In this document: piece by piece, positions 7,393 through 15,627 of the stretch
Numbering within the stretch: position 1 is the first letter of the stretch
Layout of the letters: each line of letters starts with the position of its first letter
Assembly (NCBI GenBank): GCA_934270345.1
Contig: CAKQPT010000033.1
Location: forward strand, 1 to 22,953
Length of the DNA: 22,953 nucleotides
From: an uncultured Oribacterium sp.
GTDB lineage: Bacteria > Bacillota > Clostridia > Lachnospirales > Lachnospiraceae
Direction: 5' to 3'
Notes under the pieces: model-generated
Seen by the model: only the letters and a program-made list of their open reading frames with translations
The model's database searches: none
Told to the model about the DNA's origin: nothing
Made by a program: the position numbers and the translations under genes

Positions 7393-9962
7393 AATCAGTG
7401 AAAGAAGATATGGAAAAAGAAAAATCCAAAAGAAACAGTAAAGGAAAGCGAAGCGTCCGAAACGTGTTTTCGTTCCTCCTCCTCCTCCTCCTCCTTGGGT
7501 GTATGGCGGGCGGAAGCCTCCGCTACTACAGCTTCGTGTCGGAGACGGTGTATGAGGAGAGTGTGTCACACCTCGGCGAGATCTATCATCAGACGAATCA
7601 GGCACTGAACACACTCGTCGATCAGAACATGACCTACCTTCATATGTGGTCAGTCTATCTTCGGACGGCGCAGGATGAGGCGAGCGTGCGGACCTATCTC
7701 GGAAAGGCGAAGGAGGAGGCCGGCTTCACCAGCTTCTGCTTCCTCACGTCGGACGGAAATTACATGACCCTCGATGGCACGCAGGGCTATCTCGGGCTGC
7801 AGGGCGATCCGGGCCCGGAGATCGAGGCCGGAAATGACTTCATCATGAACGCCGCCCTGCCGGGCAGAGCGGAGATACTCGTGTTTGCGAGTCCACAGGG
7901 CCACGGCACGTACCAGGGCTTCGATTATGATGCCATCGCCGTCGTCTATAATAACGCGGACATCGAAAAGCTGTTTAATACGAATGCCTTCAGTGGCCAG
8001 GCTGCGAGCTATGTCGTGCATTCGAACGGCGTCGTCGTGATCAGTCATTCCGTGCATGCGCCGGAAACCGTGTACAATATGCTCGCGATCCTCAGGACGC
8101 ATGCAGATTTATCGACGCGCGAGCTCGACGCACTGGCACAGGATCTTCAGAACGGCCGGAACGGTGCGATGCGTGTCACGATGGACGGAAAAGCGTATTA
8201 CATGGTCTATGAAGCGACCGGTATCCAGGACTGGATGCTGGTCGGTCTCGTGCCGGCCGATGTTGTGAACGCCAGCATGGACCGGATGCAGTACAGTACG
8301 ATCCTCGTGGTCGGTGGGCTTCTCCTGCTGGTGATGATCACACTGATCACGCTGATCCTTCGGGCGAGCCGGACGAAGCTCCGGCGGAAGGATACCGAAA
8401 TCCAGTATAAGGATGAGCTGTTTTCGAAGGTTTCCCGGAACATCGATGATGTCTTCCTGATGATGGATGTCGTGCGAGCGAAGACGGATTATATCAGTCC
8501 GAACATCGAGCGTCTCCTGGGACTTAGCATCGAGGAGGTCCGGAAGGACGTACATGTGCTGGATCGACTGCATCCGCAGGATCTGCTGGACCAGAAGGTC
8601 GAGCGTCTCACGGGACTTCAGCGGGACGAGCAGCGCGAGTGGGACTTCGAGTACATCCACCAGAAAACGAAGGAGCGGCGCTGGTTCCATGTCATCGCCA
8701 TGGGCAGTGTGGTAGGGAACCGGGAGAAGTACATCTTCGTCCTGTCCGACCGTACCGAGGATAGGAAGGCGAACGAGGCGCTGTCAGCGGCGGTACATGC
8801 GGCTGAGACTGCGAACCGGGCGAAGAGTACCTTCCTGTCGAACATGTCCCATGACATCCGGACGCCGATGAATGCCATCATCGGCTTCACGACCCTCGCG
8901 GTCAGCAACATTGACCAGAAGGACAAGGTGCGGGATTACCTTACGAAGATTCTCGCCTCCAGTAACCACCTTCTGTCGCTCATCAACGACGTGCTCGACA
9001 TGAGCCGCATCGAGAGCGGACGCATCCACCTCGAGGAGAGCGAGACGAATCTCTCGGAGGTGCTGCATGATCTGAAGACGATCATCAGCGGACAGATCCA
9101 CGCGAAGCAGCTCGAGCTCTACATGGACGCGATGGATGTGACGGATGAGGACGTCTACTGCGATAAGACGCGCCTCAACCAGGTGATGCTGAATCTGCTC
9201 TCGAACGCCATCAAGTTTACGCCGGCAGGCGGTACGGTATCTGTCCGTCTCCGTCAGCTGCCGGGCACACGTGTGGAGACGGCGAACTATGAGATCCGCG
9301 TGAAGGACACCGGCATTGGCATGAGTCCGGAGTTCGCGGCGAAGATCTTCGAGCCGTTCGAGCGTGAGCGGACCTCGACCGTGTCAAAGATTCAGGGTAC
9401 CGGCCTCGGCATGGCCATCACGAAGAACATCGTCGAGATGATGGGTGGTACCATCGAGGTGAAGACCGAGAAGGAAAAGGGAACGGAGTTCATCCTCGTT
9501 CTGCCGATGCGCATCGGGGCGGCGAAGCCGCAGCAGCCGGAGAGTGATTCGCTTCTTCCGGCGGCGAGCGAGGACTTCCGTGGAAAGCACATCCTCCTCG
9601 TCGAGGATAACGAGCTGAACCGCGAGATCGCGGTGGAGATCCTCAGCGAGTATGGCTTCGTGGTGGATACCGCCGAAAACGGCGCGATCGGCGTCGAGAA
9701 GATTGCGACCGCCGCGCCGGCGACCTACGACCTCGTCCTCATGGATGTTCAGATGCCGGTGATGAACGGCTACGAGGCGACGCGCCAGATCCGCGCGCTC
9801 GGTGACCCGCTCCGCGCGAACACCCTGATCCTCGCGATGACCGCCAACGCCTTCGACGAAGACCGCCGCAACGCCCTCGCCGCCGGCATGAACGGCTTCC
9901 TCTCGAAACCGATCATCATCGAAGAGCTCGTGCACACACTGCAGAAGATGCTGCATAAATAA
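7389..9962 (+). CDS. Membrane hybrid sensor histidine kinase/response regulator
   Basis: ATG at 7389 overlaps the lipoprotein stop (translational coupling); an ATG at 7410 is an alternative. The 857 residues read: cytoplasmic basic start; TM1 about 26-44 (poly-Leu); extracellular sensor about 50-298 of CACHE-like type; TM2 about 305-325; PAS-like domain about 340-460 ending in [12 protein letters not shown]; HisKA with [12 protein letters not shown] and phospho-acceptor His488; HATPase_c with N box (NLLSNAIKF), G boxes ([19 protein letters not shown]); receiver domain with VEDNELNRE and phospho-acceptor Asp786 in [14 protein letters not shown]. No DNA-binding output domain is present, so the phosphate probably goes on to another protein. 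The coupled lipoprotein is the obvious ligand-binding partner of the extracellular domain. TM1 is encoded by a short run of TCC triplets (about 7474-7495), where slippage would change length in frame only. Confidence 0.93.
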   Translation: MKSVKEDMEKEKSKRNSKGKRSVRNVFSFLLLLLLLGCMAGGSLRYYSFVSETVYEESVSHLGEIYHQTNQALNTLVDQNMTYLHMWSVYLRTAQDEASVRTYLGKAKEEAGFTSFCFLTSDGNYMTLDGTQGYLGLQGDPGPEIEAGNDFIMNAALPGRAEILVFASPQGHGTYQGFDYDAIAVVYNNADIEKLFNTNAFSGQAASYVVHSNGVVVISHSVHAPETVYNMLAILRTHADLSTRELDALAQDLQNGRNGAMRVTMDGKAYYMVYEATGIQDWMLVGLVPADVVNASMDRMQYSTILVVGGLLLLVMITLITLILRASRTKLRRKDTEIQYKDELFSKVSRNIDDVFLMMDVVRAKTDYISPNIERLLGLSIEEVRKDVHVLDRLHPQDLLDQKVERLTGLQRDEQREWDFEYIHQKTKERRWFHVIAMGSVVGNREKYIFVLSDRTEDRKANEALSAAVHAAETANRAKSTFLSNMSHDIRTPMNAIIGFTTLAVSNIDQKDKVRDYLTKILASSNHLLSLINDVLDMSRIESGRIHLEESETNLSEVLHDLKTIISGQIHAKQLELYMDAMDVTDEDVYCDKTRLNQVMLNLLSNAIKFTPAGGTVSVRLRQLPGTRVETANYEIRVKDTGIGMSPEFAAKIFEPFERERTSTVSKIQGTGLGMAITKNIVEMMGGTIEVKTEKEKGTEFILVLPMRIGAAKPQQPESDSLLPAASEDFRGKHILLVEDNELNREIAVEILSEYGFVVDTAENGAIGVEKIATAAPATYDLVLMDVQMPVMNGYEATRQIRALGDPLRANTLILAMTANAFDEDRRNALAAGMNGFLSKPIIIEELVHTLQKMLHK

Positions 9963-9983
9963 TCCTTGAATATAAGAATTATC

Positions 9984-10093
9984 CGGGGATAATCAAAAGA
10001 TACGAGAAAGATAGCCAGAAGATAAGCGAAGGATGATCAAACGATAATCAGAAGATCCTGGAAGGATGATCAAAAGATAAGCGGAGGACAACC
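9984..10093 (+). repeat. Array of ten 11-bp purine-rich tandem repeats
   Basis: Starting 22 bases after the kinase stop, the sequence can be cut into ten 11-bp units without a gap, for example AGAAGATAAGC (10017), GAAGGATGATC (10028 and again 10061), AAACGATAATC (10039) and AAAAGATAAGC (10072). The consensus is about RAAAGATAAKC, with GAT in almost every unit. The array ends just before the operon's terminator, so it would be transcribed as part of the 3' untranslated region. It contains no plausible gene. The period is close to one DNA helical turn. Confidence 0.8.
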
Positions 10094-10112
10094 AGCCAGG
10101 AAGCTGAGTTTG

Positions 10113-10145
10113 AAGAGACGTCTTTACCGGGCGTCTCTTTTTGTT
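10113..10145 (+). terminator. Rho-independent terminator of the lipoprotein-kinase operon
   Basis: AAGAGACG (10113-10120) pairs with CGTCTCTT (10132-10139) around an 11-base loop, followed by TTTT. It is very like the terminator at 16989-17017, including the loop end CCGGG and the trailing GTTTGC. Confidence 0.8.
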
Positions 10146-10217
10146 TGCTTGCCCGCCCCAGTCTATATTCTCGTATTTATTCACATATCGGCCCCGCCCC
10201 ATGCAAGCAAACAAAAA
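10138..10217. repeat. 15-bp perfect inverted repeat with 50-base spacer
   Basis: TTTTTGTTTGCTTGC (10138-10152) is the exact complement of GCAAGCAAACAAAAA (10203-10217). The left arm overlaps the T-run of the preceding terminator. CCGCCCCA occurs just inside both arms (10153-10160 and near 10195-10202) as a direct repeat. It could be the end of an insertion, a second fold-back, or a protein-binding pair. Confidence 0.65.
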
Positions 10218-10284
10218 TCGACGCTTTTACCGCGTAGGTATTCAATATCATAATCAGGCGAGGGAATATCAGGAGCTCCACTAC

Positions 10285-10625
10285 ATGAGATTTATAAATT
10301 GCAGTTTCTTCGAAAACAGCATTGCTGCACTCTCCCCCTCGGTCATTGGTATTCTTTCGCAAAGAGTGGATTTCCAGGAGATATGACATTATATTTTCTG
10401 AAATTTGTTACAAACAGGACATTTTTAGATATCGTGCCATTAAGTGGTTTTCGCAAAATGAGTTTTTCTAAGGGAGATGCCATTAGATTTTCCAGAGTTT
10501 GTTACAAACAGGCTAGTTTCAGATTTCGTGACATTAAGTGACTTTTACAGATCGTGGATTTCAGAGAGTCATGCCATTAGATTATTTCACAATCAGGGAA
10601 ATTTTTTGAACTGTGACATTAAGTA
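10285..10625 (+). repeat. Array of degenerate 94-bp repeat units built from two half-repeats
   Basis: ATGMCATTA boxes start at 10383, 10477 and 10571 (exactly 94 bp apart) and RTGMCATTAAG boxes at 10434, 10528 and 10613, so spacing alternates 51/43 bases (42 in the last unit, which lost nine bases). A decayed earlier unit is visible at about 10285 and 10340 at the expected spacing. Other shared parts are TTTGTTACAAACAGG (10404 region and 10498 region) and the GGATTTCAGAGAG-type end of each unit. The short open frames here encode recurring peptides (AIRLFH, then DIK) simply because the DNA is repeated; none has a ribosome binding site I trust, so I do not call genes. Confidence 0.8.
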
Positions 10626-10762
10626 TATGGCGCCGAGGCTGGCTCAGCTGTTGGTTTGCAGAAGAAAATCAGAGAAGAGATAAAGTCACTGCCTCGGAAT
10701 TGAGGGCTTTTGCGTCAAAAATCGAGATTTCACTCGGATTTTACTGAGCGAGAGTGACGGGA

Positions 10763-10858
10763 CTTAATGTCATAGACTCGCCAGGAAAGGAAACTGTGAA
10801 AAAGCCTAATGGCATACGATTCGGATAAAGCAAATTTGTGAAAAAACCGATGCCAGCC
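10763..10858 (-). repeat. Inverted copy of the 94-bp repeat unit
   Basis: On the minus strand ATGCCATTAG (10815-10806) is followed 42 bases later by ATGACATTAAG (10773-10763), the same spacing as the last direct unit. The bases before it (TTTTTTCACAAATTTG read on the minus strand) match the end of the direct units. So the array at 10285-10625 faces a reversed copy across ~130 bases and could fold into a large hairpin. From 10626 to 10760 and from 10860 to 11030 I see no gene, only short AT-rich and hairpin-prone sequence. Confidence 0.7.
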
Positions 10859-11030
10859 TTCATCAATATGCCTGCACTCGTAAAATCGATGCAGCGTCGG
10901 CCGGGCATGAAGATGGTTTTTAGTACCCGGCATGCCTATGCTGTATCATATTGAAGCTTTCTCATGATGATGACTGGGCAGTTTGGGGAAAATGATCCGG
11001 GTTACAAAATCACCCCGGCTGAACTGCTAC

Positions 11031-11091
11031 AAAAAGTGGCCGTCCGGCAAGTGGATTGATTTCCAATCTGCTTGTCGGACGGCCACTTTTT
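11031..11091 (-). terminator. Strong bidirectional terminator after the ECF ATPase gene
   Basis: AAAAAGTGGCCGTCCG (11031-11046) pairs with CGGACGGCCACTTTTT (11076-11091), and the stem continues with CAAG/CTTG. T-runs are present on both strands. It lies 8 bases beyond the minus-strand stop at 11100. Confidence 0.92.
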
Positions 11092-11099
11092 AATTGTCG

Positions 11100-12851
11100 T
11101 TACATCGCTTCCAGCTCCTCGAGTAGCTCGTAGAGCGGTGGGGCGGCGAGAGCGGCCTTTTCGAGGACCGGGTGGTTCCGGAAGACTTCGGCCGGTGTGC
11201 CGTCGGCGAGGATCTCGCCGTGGGCCATTGCGATGACGCGGGCGAAGGAATTCGCGACGAAGTCCATATCGTGGAGGATCGCGATGACGAGCTTTCCCTG
11301 CGCGGCCTGGGTCTGGATGATCTCGCGGATCTTCTCGCGGCCGTTCCAGCTCTGGGCGATGGTCGGCTCATCGAGGATGATGACGTCGGTGTTCATCGCG
11401 AGCACCGAAGCGATAGCGACCATCTTCCGGTCGGAGAGCTCGAGATCGTATGGATTCTCGCCGGCCTTCTCATCGAGGCCGACCATACGCAGCGCTTCGT
11501 GGGCGCTGGCCTCCGCCTCCTGCTGGGACATGCCGATGTTCAGCGGACCGAACATGACCTCCTCGAGCACCTGATACTTGAAGATCTGGTCGTCTGGATT
11601 CTGGAAGACATAGCCCACGCGGGACGCGAGCTCCGCAACCGTCTTCGTCTCGAGGTTCTCGCCCTGGTAACGGATCTCGCCGCTGTCCGGCTTCAGCAGG
11701 CCCTTCAGTACACGGACGAGGGTCGTCTTACCGGCACCATTCTGACCGATGATCGCCGTCGGCCGGTGGTCGAGTGCGAGGTTCAGTCCATGCAGCACCT
11801 CCCGGCCCTTCACATAAGAGAAGCGCAGATCCTGCACCTGGAAGGTGGCGTTCGCCGAAGCGTGATTGCTGCTCGTCGAAGCAGAAACTTCGGCAGCAAC
11901 CGCCTCTGCGCCCGCCTGCGGTGCAGTGCCGGCTCCTGCCTGCGTCACCATGCTCTCCATCTGCACCCCGGCGGTCATCCCGCGGAGCGACGCGATGAGC
12001 GTCGCCCGATCCGCGCCGGAGGCTTTCACGAGCTCCAGCGTTTCCGCATGCGTCACCGGAAGGGTGCCATCCTCGAAGGCGAGTGCATTGGCACGGGCGA
12101 AGCGGGTATAGGCCGGCGGATTCACGCCGAGATCATAGAGATCCTCGCGGGAGAAGATCTTCCGTGGCGTGTCGTAGTCGACGACATGGCCCTGGTGCAT
12201 GAGGAGCACGCGGTCACAGTAGCCGGCGAGCTTCTCGATCTTCTGCTCGATCATGATGATCGTGATGCCCATCTTCGTGAGCTCGTCGACGGTATGGAAG
12301 ACCTCCTCGGAGCCCTCCGGATCAAGCTGGGAGGTCGGCTCATCGAGGATGAGGACGTCCGGATTCATCGCGAGCACGGAGCAGATGGCCACGCGCTGGA
12401 GCTGGCCGCCGGACAGGTCGAACGGATTCCGGTCGCGGTACTCCCAGATGCCGAAGCAGCGGAGCACGGACTCGACGCGGGTGCGGATCTCCTCCGGCGG
12501 GAAGCCGAGGTTCTGAAGACCGTAGCCGACCTCGTCGTAGACTGTGTCCTTCGCGCCGCTCAGCTGATTGAACGGATTCTGGAAGACGAGGCCGACGTGG
12601 CGGCAGAGCTCGGAGACCGGCGTGCTCCGTGCATCCATGCCGCAGATCGTGACCGAGCCGCCGTACGCGCCCTTGTAAAACTGCGGGATGAGACCGAGCA
12701 GCGCCTGGCTGAGCGAGCTCTTGCCCGCGCCGTTCTCACCGGCGATGCCGATGAACTCGCCCTTCTCGACCGTAAAGCTGACGCCGTCGAGCGCGAGCTC
12801 CGTCGTTCCCGGGTAACGATATTTAAGATCCTTCACTTCGATGAGAGACAT
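11100..12851 (-). CDS. Fused double ATP-binding subunit of an ECF transporter (EcfA1-EcfA2 type)
   Basis: ATG at 12851 has GGAGG eight bases upstream on the minus strand; 583 residues. Two ABC ATPase domains are joined by an Ala/Ser-rich linker (~300-345). Domain 1 is complete: Walker A GENGAGKS (38-45), Q-loop FQNPFNQL, signature LSGGQ (146-150), Walker B LILDE (167-171). Domain 2 has Walker A GQNGAGKT (369-376) and a clear Walker B IILDEPT, but the signature is ELSDR (471-475) instead of LSGGQ and the D-loop reads IAQS. One of the two composite ATP sites is therefore likely degenerate, as in many asymmetric ABC pairs. It energises uptake with EcfT and the S component encoded upstream. The gap from ecfT is 113 bases. 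The gene ends at a strong terminator. Confidence 0.93.
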   Translation of the reverse strand: MSLIEVKDLKYRYPGTTELALDGVSFTVEKGEFIGIAGENGAGKSSLSQALLGLIPQFYKGAYGGSVTICGMDARSTPVSELCRHVGLVFQNPFNQLSGAKDTVYDEVGYGLQNLGFPPEEIRTRVESVLRCFGIWEYRDRNPFDLSGGQLQRVAICSVLAMNPDVLILDEPTSQLDPEGSEEVFHTVDELTKMGITIIMIEQKIEKLAGYCDRVLLMHQGHVVDYDTPRKIFSREDLYDLGVNPPAYTRFARANALAFEDGTLPVTHAETLELVKASGADRATLIASLRGMTAGVQMESMVTQAGAGTAPQAGAEAVAAEVSASTSSNHASANATFQVQDLRFSYVKGREVLHGLNLALDHRPTAIIGQNGAGKTTLVRVLKGLLKPDSGEIRYQGENLETKTVAELASRVGYVFQNPDDQIFKYQVLEEVMFGPLNIGMSQQEAEASAHEALRMVGLDEKAGENPYDLELSDRKMVAIASVLAMNTDVIILDEPTIAQSWNGREKIREIIQTQAAQGKLVIAILHDMDFVANSFARVIAMAHGEILADGTPAEVFRNHPVLEKAALAAPPLYELLEELEAM

Positions 12852-12964
12852 GATTTCCTCCGATTTCGAAATTACGCGATGCTCACCACACGCGGCGGGC
12901 CCGCTTTATAACCCCATGATGGTCCGGCCCCGGCAGCAGCTGTCTGGGCCAATGCTGTCGGCCG

Positions 12965-13738
12965 TCACAGTACATGCACGACGCGCAGCATGATGGTCAC
13001 CACCACGGCGAGGATGCTGAGCGCCTTCAGTACCTGGTCTGCCTTCGAGTACGGGTGGCTGTAGAGATAGGTCTTCTTCGCCGAGCCGCCGAAGCCACGC
13101 ACCTCGAGGGCGATGGCGCGCTCACGGGTCGAGGTCAGCGCGGACATGACGACCGGGGAGATGAGCGGCAGAAATGCCTTCGCACGGGTGAGGAGACGGC
13201 CCTCGGTCTCCATGCCGCGGCTACGCTGGGCGTCGGAGATCGTATTCATCGTGCCGGTCATCTGCGGGATGATCTGGAACACGGAATTGATGATGTAGCC
13301 GAACTTCGGACTGAAGCCCTTCTTCTCGAGCTCCTCGACCAGCTCCGACGGACTCGTGGTCAGCACGAGGATCGCGAAGCTGAGCAGCATGTTCAGGATA
13401 TTGAGGCCGATGTGCGCGGCGTAGAGAAGTCCTTCCTTATAGAAGTGGATCGGTCCCAGGGAGAAGAGAACGGTCATGTTTTTCTGGTTGAAGATGCCCT
13501 GGATGATCACGACGGTCAGGATGATCGTGAAGGAGAAGGCCAGCAGCGGGAAGGCCTTATGCACGAGCCCCGCACTCTTCAGAAGCAGGATGCTGAGCAG
13601 AATCACGCCGAGAAAGACCAGGAGATGCCCGGAAATCAGCGGCACCGCGATCGCCGCGACGAGATAGAAGATCTTCGAGAACGGATGAAGCTTCGTCAGC
13701 CAGGAGCCGTTGTTCGTATAAAGAGAGATGGATTTCAT
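12965..13738 (-). CDS. ECF transporter transmembrane coupling protein EcfT
   Basis: ATG at 13738 follows GGGAGG (minus strand, ~13743-13749). The 257-residue protein has four to six membrane segments in the N-terminal two-thirds and a cytoplasmic coupling region with the two diagnostic short motifs, here AQRSRG and ALEVRG (the Ala-Arg-Gly type), which contact the grooves of the ATPases. It is the scaffold linking the double ATPase to the S component. The preceding ~370 bases hold an intrinsic-terminator-like hairpin and a very long fold-back, so its expression probably differs from that of the S component upstream. Confidence 0.92.
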   Translation of the reverse strand: MKSISLYTNNGSWLTKLHPFSKIFYLVAAIAVPLISGHLLVFLGVILLSILLLKSAGLVHKAFPLLAFSFTIILTVVIIQGIFNQKNMTVLFSLGPIHFYKEGLLYAAHIGLNILNMLLSFAILVLTTSPSELVEELEKKGFSPKFGYIINSVFQIIPQMTGTMNTISDAQRSRGMETEGRLLTRAKAFLPLISPVVMSALTSTRERAIALEVRGFGGSAKKTYLYSHPYSKADQVLKALSILAVVVTIMLRVVHVL

Positions 13739-13752
13739 GATGTTCCTCCCTT

Positions 13753-13787
13753 AAAAGAAAGGCGGCCACCCAAATCCGATGACCGCC
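13753..13787 (-). terminator. Terminator-like hairpin directly before the ecfT ribosome binding site
   Basis: Read on the minus strand, GGCGGTCA (13787-13780) pairs with TGGCCGCC (13768-13761) with one mismatch, followed by TTTCTTTT (13760-13753) and then AAGGGAGG of ecfT. There is no room for a promoter between this hairpin and the gene, so ecfT and the ATPase need read-through. This suggests attenuation or a fixed low read-through that makes less T/A than S component. Confidence 0.65.
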
Positions 13788-13872
13788 ATTTTTCGATGTT
13801 CGATTGTAATTGTAACAAATGTTCAGGCATTCGTCGAGATAGAAGACGCGATGGGCGTTCTGTGTTCGGACA

Positions 13873-14100
13873 GAATCTTCGAAGGAGCGGCAGCAGAAGC
13901 CATACGGAGAGACCGTGTAAAATCAAGCCGGGTCCCCTTAGCGGCACTTGGTGTTATCTCTCCTTGGAACCCTCTGTCAACGCTGAGTTTTCATGAAGAA
14001 AACTCAGCGATTGCAGAGGGCCTAGTGCCGCTTAGGGTCCCCGGCTTAGAGTTTACCGGTCTCGGAGTACTGTGCTTCTGTTGCCGCTCCTTCGGGATTC
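13873..14100. repeat. Large fold-back (imperfect inverted repeat, ~228 bases) between S component and ecfT
   Basis: The arms (13873-13992 and 13998-14100) pair from end to end around an ATGAA loop: GAATC/GATTC, CGAAGGAGCGGCA with TGCCGCTCCTTCG-type sequence (one mismatch next to it), CAGAAGC/GCTTCTG, GAGACCG with CGGTCTC, AAGCCGGG/CCCGGCTT, GCGGCACT/AGTGCCGC (13941-13948 with 14024-14031), CCCTCTG/CAGAGGG (13970-13976 with 14014-14020) and CGCTGAGTTTTC/GAAAACTCAGCG (13981-13992 with 13998-14009). One ~20-base asymmetric bulge lies at 13949-13969. It touches the stop codon of the S gene. It has no coding frame of its own. It may be a miniature inverted-repeat element or a functional RNA that blocks read-through or is cut by RNase III. 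Confidence 0.85.
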
Positions 14101-14108
14101 AGCGAACA

Positions 14109-14711
14109 TCAGTCGAGCGACTGGATATCGCTGGACGCATCATAAAGCGCAGTGAGCTTCTTCGGCAGACCCTTGATGATGAAGTACACGATTGCGAGGG
14201 TGATGATCTTATCCGGTACATCGACCACGATCTCGTCGAGGAGAGAACCGAGGAAGACCGGCATCTTCGCTGCCTGTGTTGCTGCGAAAACAGCGTCGCC
14301 CCAGACATTACCCGTGGTACCGCCCCAGAAGATGATGTTGAGCGGTGTGGAAACCAGAACCGCTGCGAAGCCGCCGGCACAAGCAGTGAGCATCGCCTTC
14401 GGCAGCGTCTTCATATAGCCGAGACGTGCCATCACGCCGACCGCGATACCGATGAAGAAAGACGTCAGTGCATACACGAGTGTGATGTTGTCGCCGGTGG
14501 TGAAGCCATAAATCAGGTTGTTGGCCGCACCGCAGATACCGCCGATGATCGGACCGCCCAGGATCGCGCCGATGCAGGTACCGATACAGTCGAGCCAGAG
14601 TGGCAGCTTCAGTACCGCTGCGAACAGCTTACCGAGGTAGTTGATACCGATACAGGCCGGGATCAGAACGATGACAGGTGTGGTGAAGTTTGTTTTAAAA
14701 AGCTTTCCCAT
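14109..14711 (-). CDS. ECF transporter substrate-binding (S) component, substrate unknown
   Basis: ATG at 14711 has AGGGGAG a few bases upstream on the minus strand; 200 residues, nearly all hydrophobic, with about six membrane segments, typical of S components. Glycine-rich turns such as GAILGGPIIGGICGAANNLIYG form the kind of compact membrane core seen in this class. It is the first gene of the ECF operon (S, T, AA), so it is probably a dedicated partner. A TATAAT-like -10 lies on the minus strand at 14779-14774, without a good -35. I do not recognise the vitamin-specific motifs for biotin, thiamine, folate or riboflavin. The divergent neighbours (isochorismatase-family hydrolase, MATE exporter) do not settle the substrate. 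Confidence 0.82.
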   Translation of the reverse strand: MGKLFKTNFTTPVIVLIPACIGINYLGKLFAAVLKLPLWLDCIGTCIGAILGGPIIGGICGAANNLIYGFTTGDNITLVYALTSFFIGIAVGVMARLGYMKTLPKAMLTACAGGFAAVLVSTPLNIIFWGGTTGNVWGDAVFAATQAAKMPVFLGSLLDEIVVDVPDKIITLAIVYFIIKGLPKKLTALYDASSDIQSLD

Positions 14712-14957
14712 GATTCTCCCCTTTTCATACAGGTCTATAGCTCAACGCTTAAAATATGCTATAGTTACAAAAGATTATAACATGGAGTACCATAATTTAC
14801 ATTCATTTTACCGAAAAGAGCGGATGTTTCAGAATCTTTGTTAAGAATCACACAAGTATGTGATGGATTCGAGAAGGAATTCGGCGCTATTACCGCGTGA
14901 CTTTTTTCAAATATATGGTACGCTTCGTGACACTATGCGTCAGAAAGGATGGAAGTG

Positions 14958-15620
14958 ATGAGAAAAGAAGATACGATCCTGGTGATCGACATGCAGAAGG
15001 TCTACCAGCCGGGGAATCCCTGGGCCTGCGCGCACGTGAACGAGGCCGCGCAGCAGATCGAGACGCTCCTCGACCATGTGCTGGAGCTTCGAGATGCTTC
15101 TTCGGCCAATGCTTCCGGCACCACCGTCATCGCTTCGCGGGACGCGGCTTCGGGCACGAGTGGAGACATGGACGCGCCGAGCGTCCTGCTGACCCGCTAC
15201 ATCGCGCCGGCGGATGAGGATGCGCAGGGTGTCTGGGCAGACTATAACCGCGAAAACCGCGCGATCAACGAGAATCCGGTCATGAATGAGTTTATCCCGG
15301 CGATCGCCCGCTACGTGGAGGAGTTCCCGTACATCGACAAGTGTACCTACAGCTGCTTCTCGAACGAATACGTACGCGTCGCCGCCGACCGCAGCATGGT
15401 GCATGGCGGACGGATCGTCCTCAGTGGTGTCGTGGCAGAGTGCTGCGTCCTCTCGACCTTCTTCGAGGGCACGGATGCCGGCTACCGCTTCGTGTATCTT
15501 ACCGACGCCTGCGCCGGGGTGGATGCTGAGAGTGAACGCGCGGTGCAGACGATCCTGCAGGGACTGAGCCCGCTGCACGTCGAGCTGATGACGACCGCGG
15601 AGTATATTAACGAAAAGTGA
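14958..15620 (+). CDS. Isochorismatase-family cysteine hydrolase
   Basis: I prefer ATG at 14958 (MRKEDTILVIDMQ) since AAAGG at 14944-14948 is then at good distance; ATG at 14949 or GTG at 14955 would add a few residues. The 220-residue product carries the family triad: Asp11 in VIDMQ, Lys128 in IDKCTYSCF and catalytic Cys163 in SGVVAECCVLST, with the usual cis-peptide region before the Cys. The N-terminal strand VIDMQKVY and late LTDACAGV are also typical. Members hydrolyse isochorismate, nicotinamide, N-carbamoyl compounds or similar amides; the substrate cannot be told here. It is followed after seven bases by a MATE exporter in the same direction, so the two are very likely co-transcribed. 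Confidence 0.85.
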   Translation: MRKEDTILVIDMQKVYQPGNPWACAHVNEAAQQIETLLDHVLELRDASSANASGTTVIASRDAASGTSGDMDAPSVLLTRYIAPADEDAQGVWADYNRENRAINENPVMNEFIPAIARYVEEFPYIDKCTYSCFSNEYVRVAADRSMVHGGRIVLSGVVAECCVLSTFFEGTDAGYRFVYLTDACAGVDAESERAVQTILQGLSPLHVELMTTAEYINEK

Positions 15621-15627
15621 GGTTTTT

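Noticed and set aside
10383..10625. CRISPR array
   Set aside because: Units are too long and imperfect, the whole 94 bp is repeated rather than short repeats with unique spacers, and there are no cas genes. The 11-bp and 15-bp arrays also lack spacers.
10141..10933. Several small ORFs of 67-81 codons in the repeat region
   Set aside because: They share peptides such as AIRLFH and DIK only because the DNA repeats itself; they lie on both strands and have no convincing ribosome binding sites.
13873..14100. Insertion sequence with transposase
   Set aside because: No transposase frame exists in or near the fold-back; at most it is a non-autonomous miniature element.
13779..14780. 333-codon + strand frame across the fold-back and S component
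   Set aside because: It runs antisense to the hydrophobic S component and through the inverted repeat; the product has no recognisable domain and its start has no good ribosome binding site.
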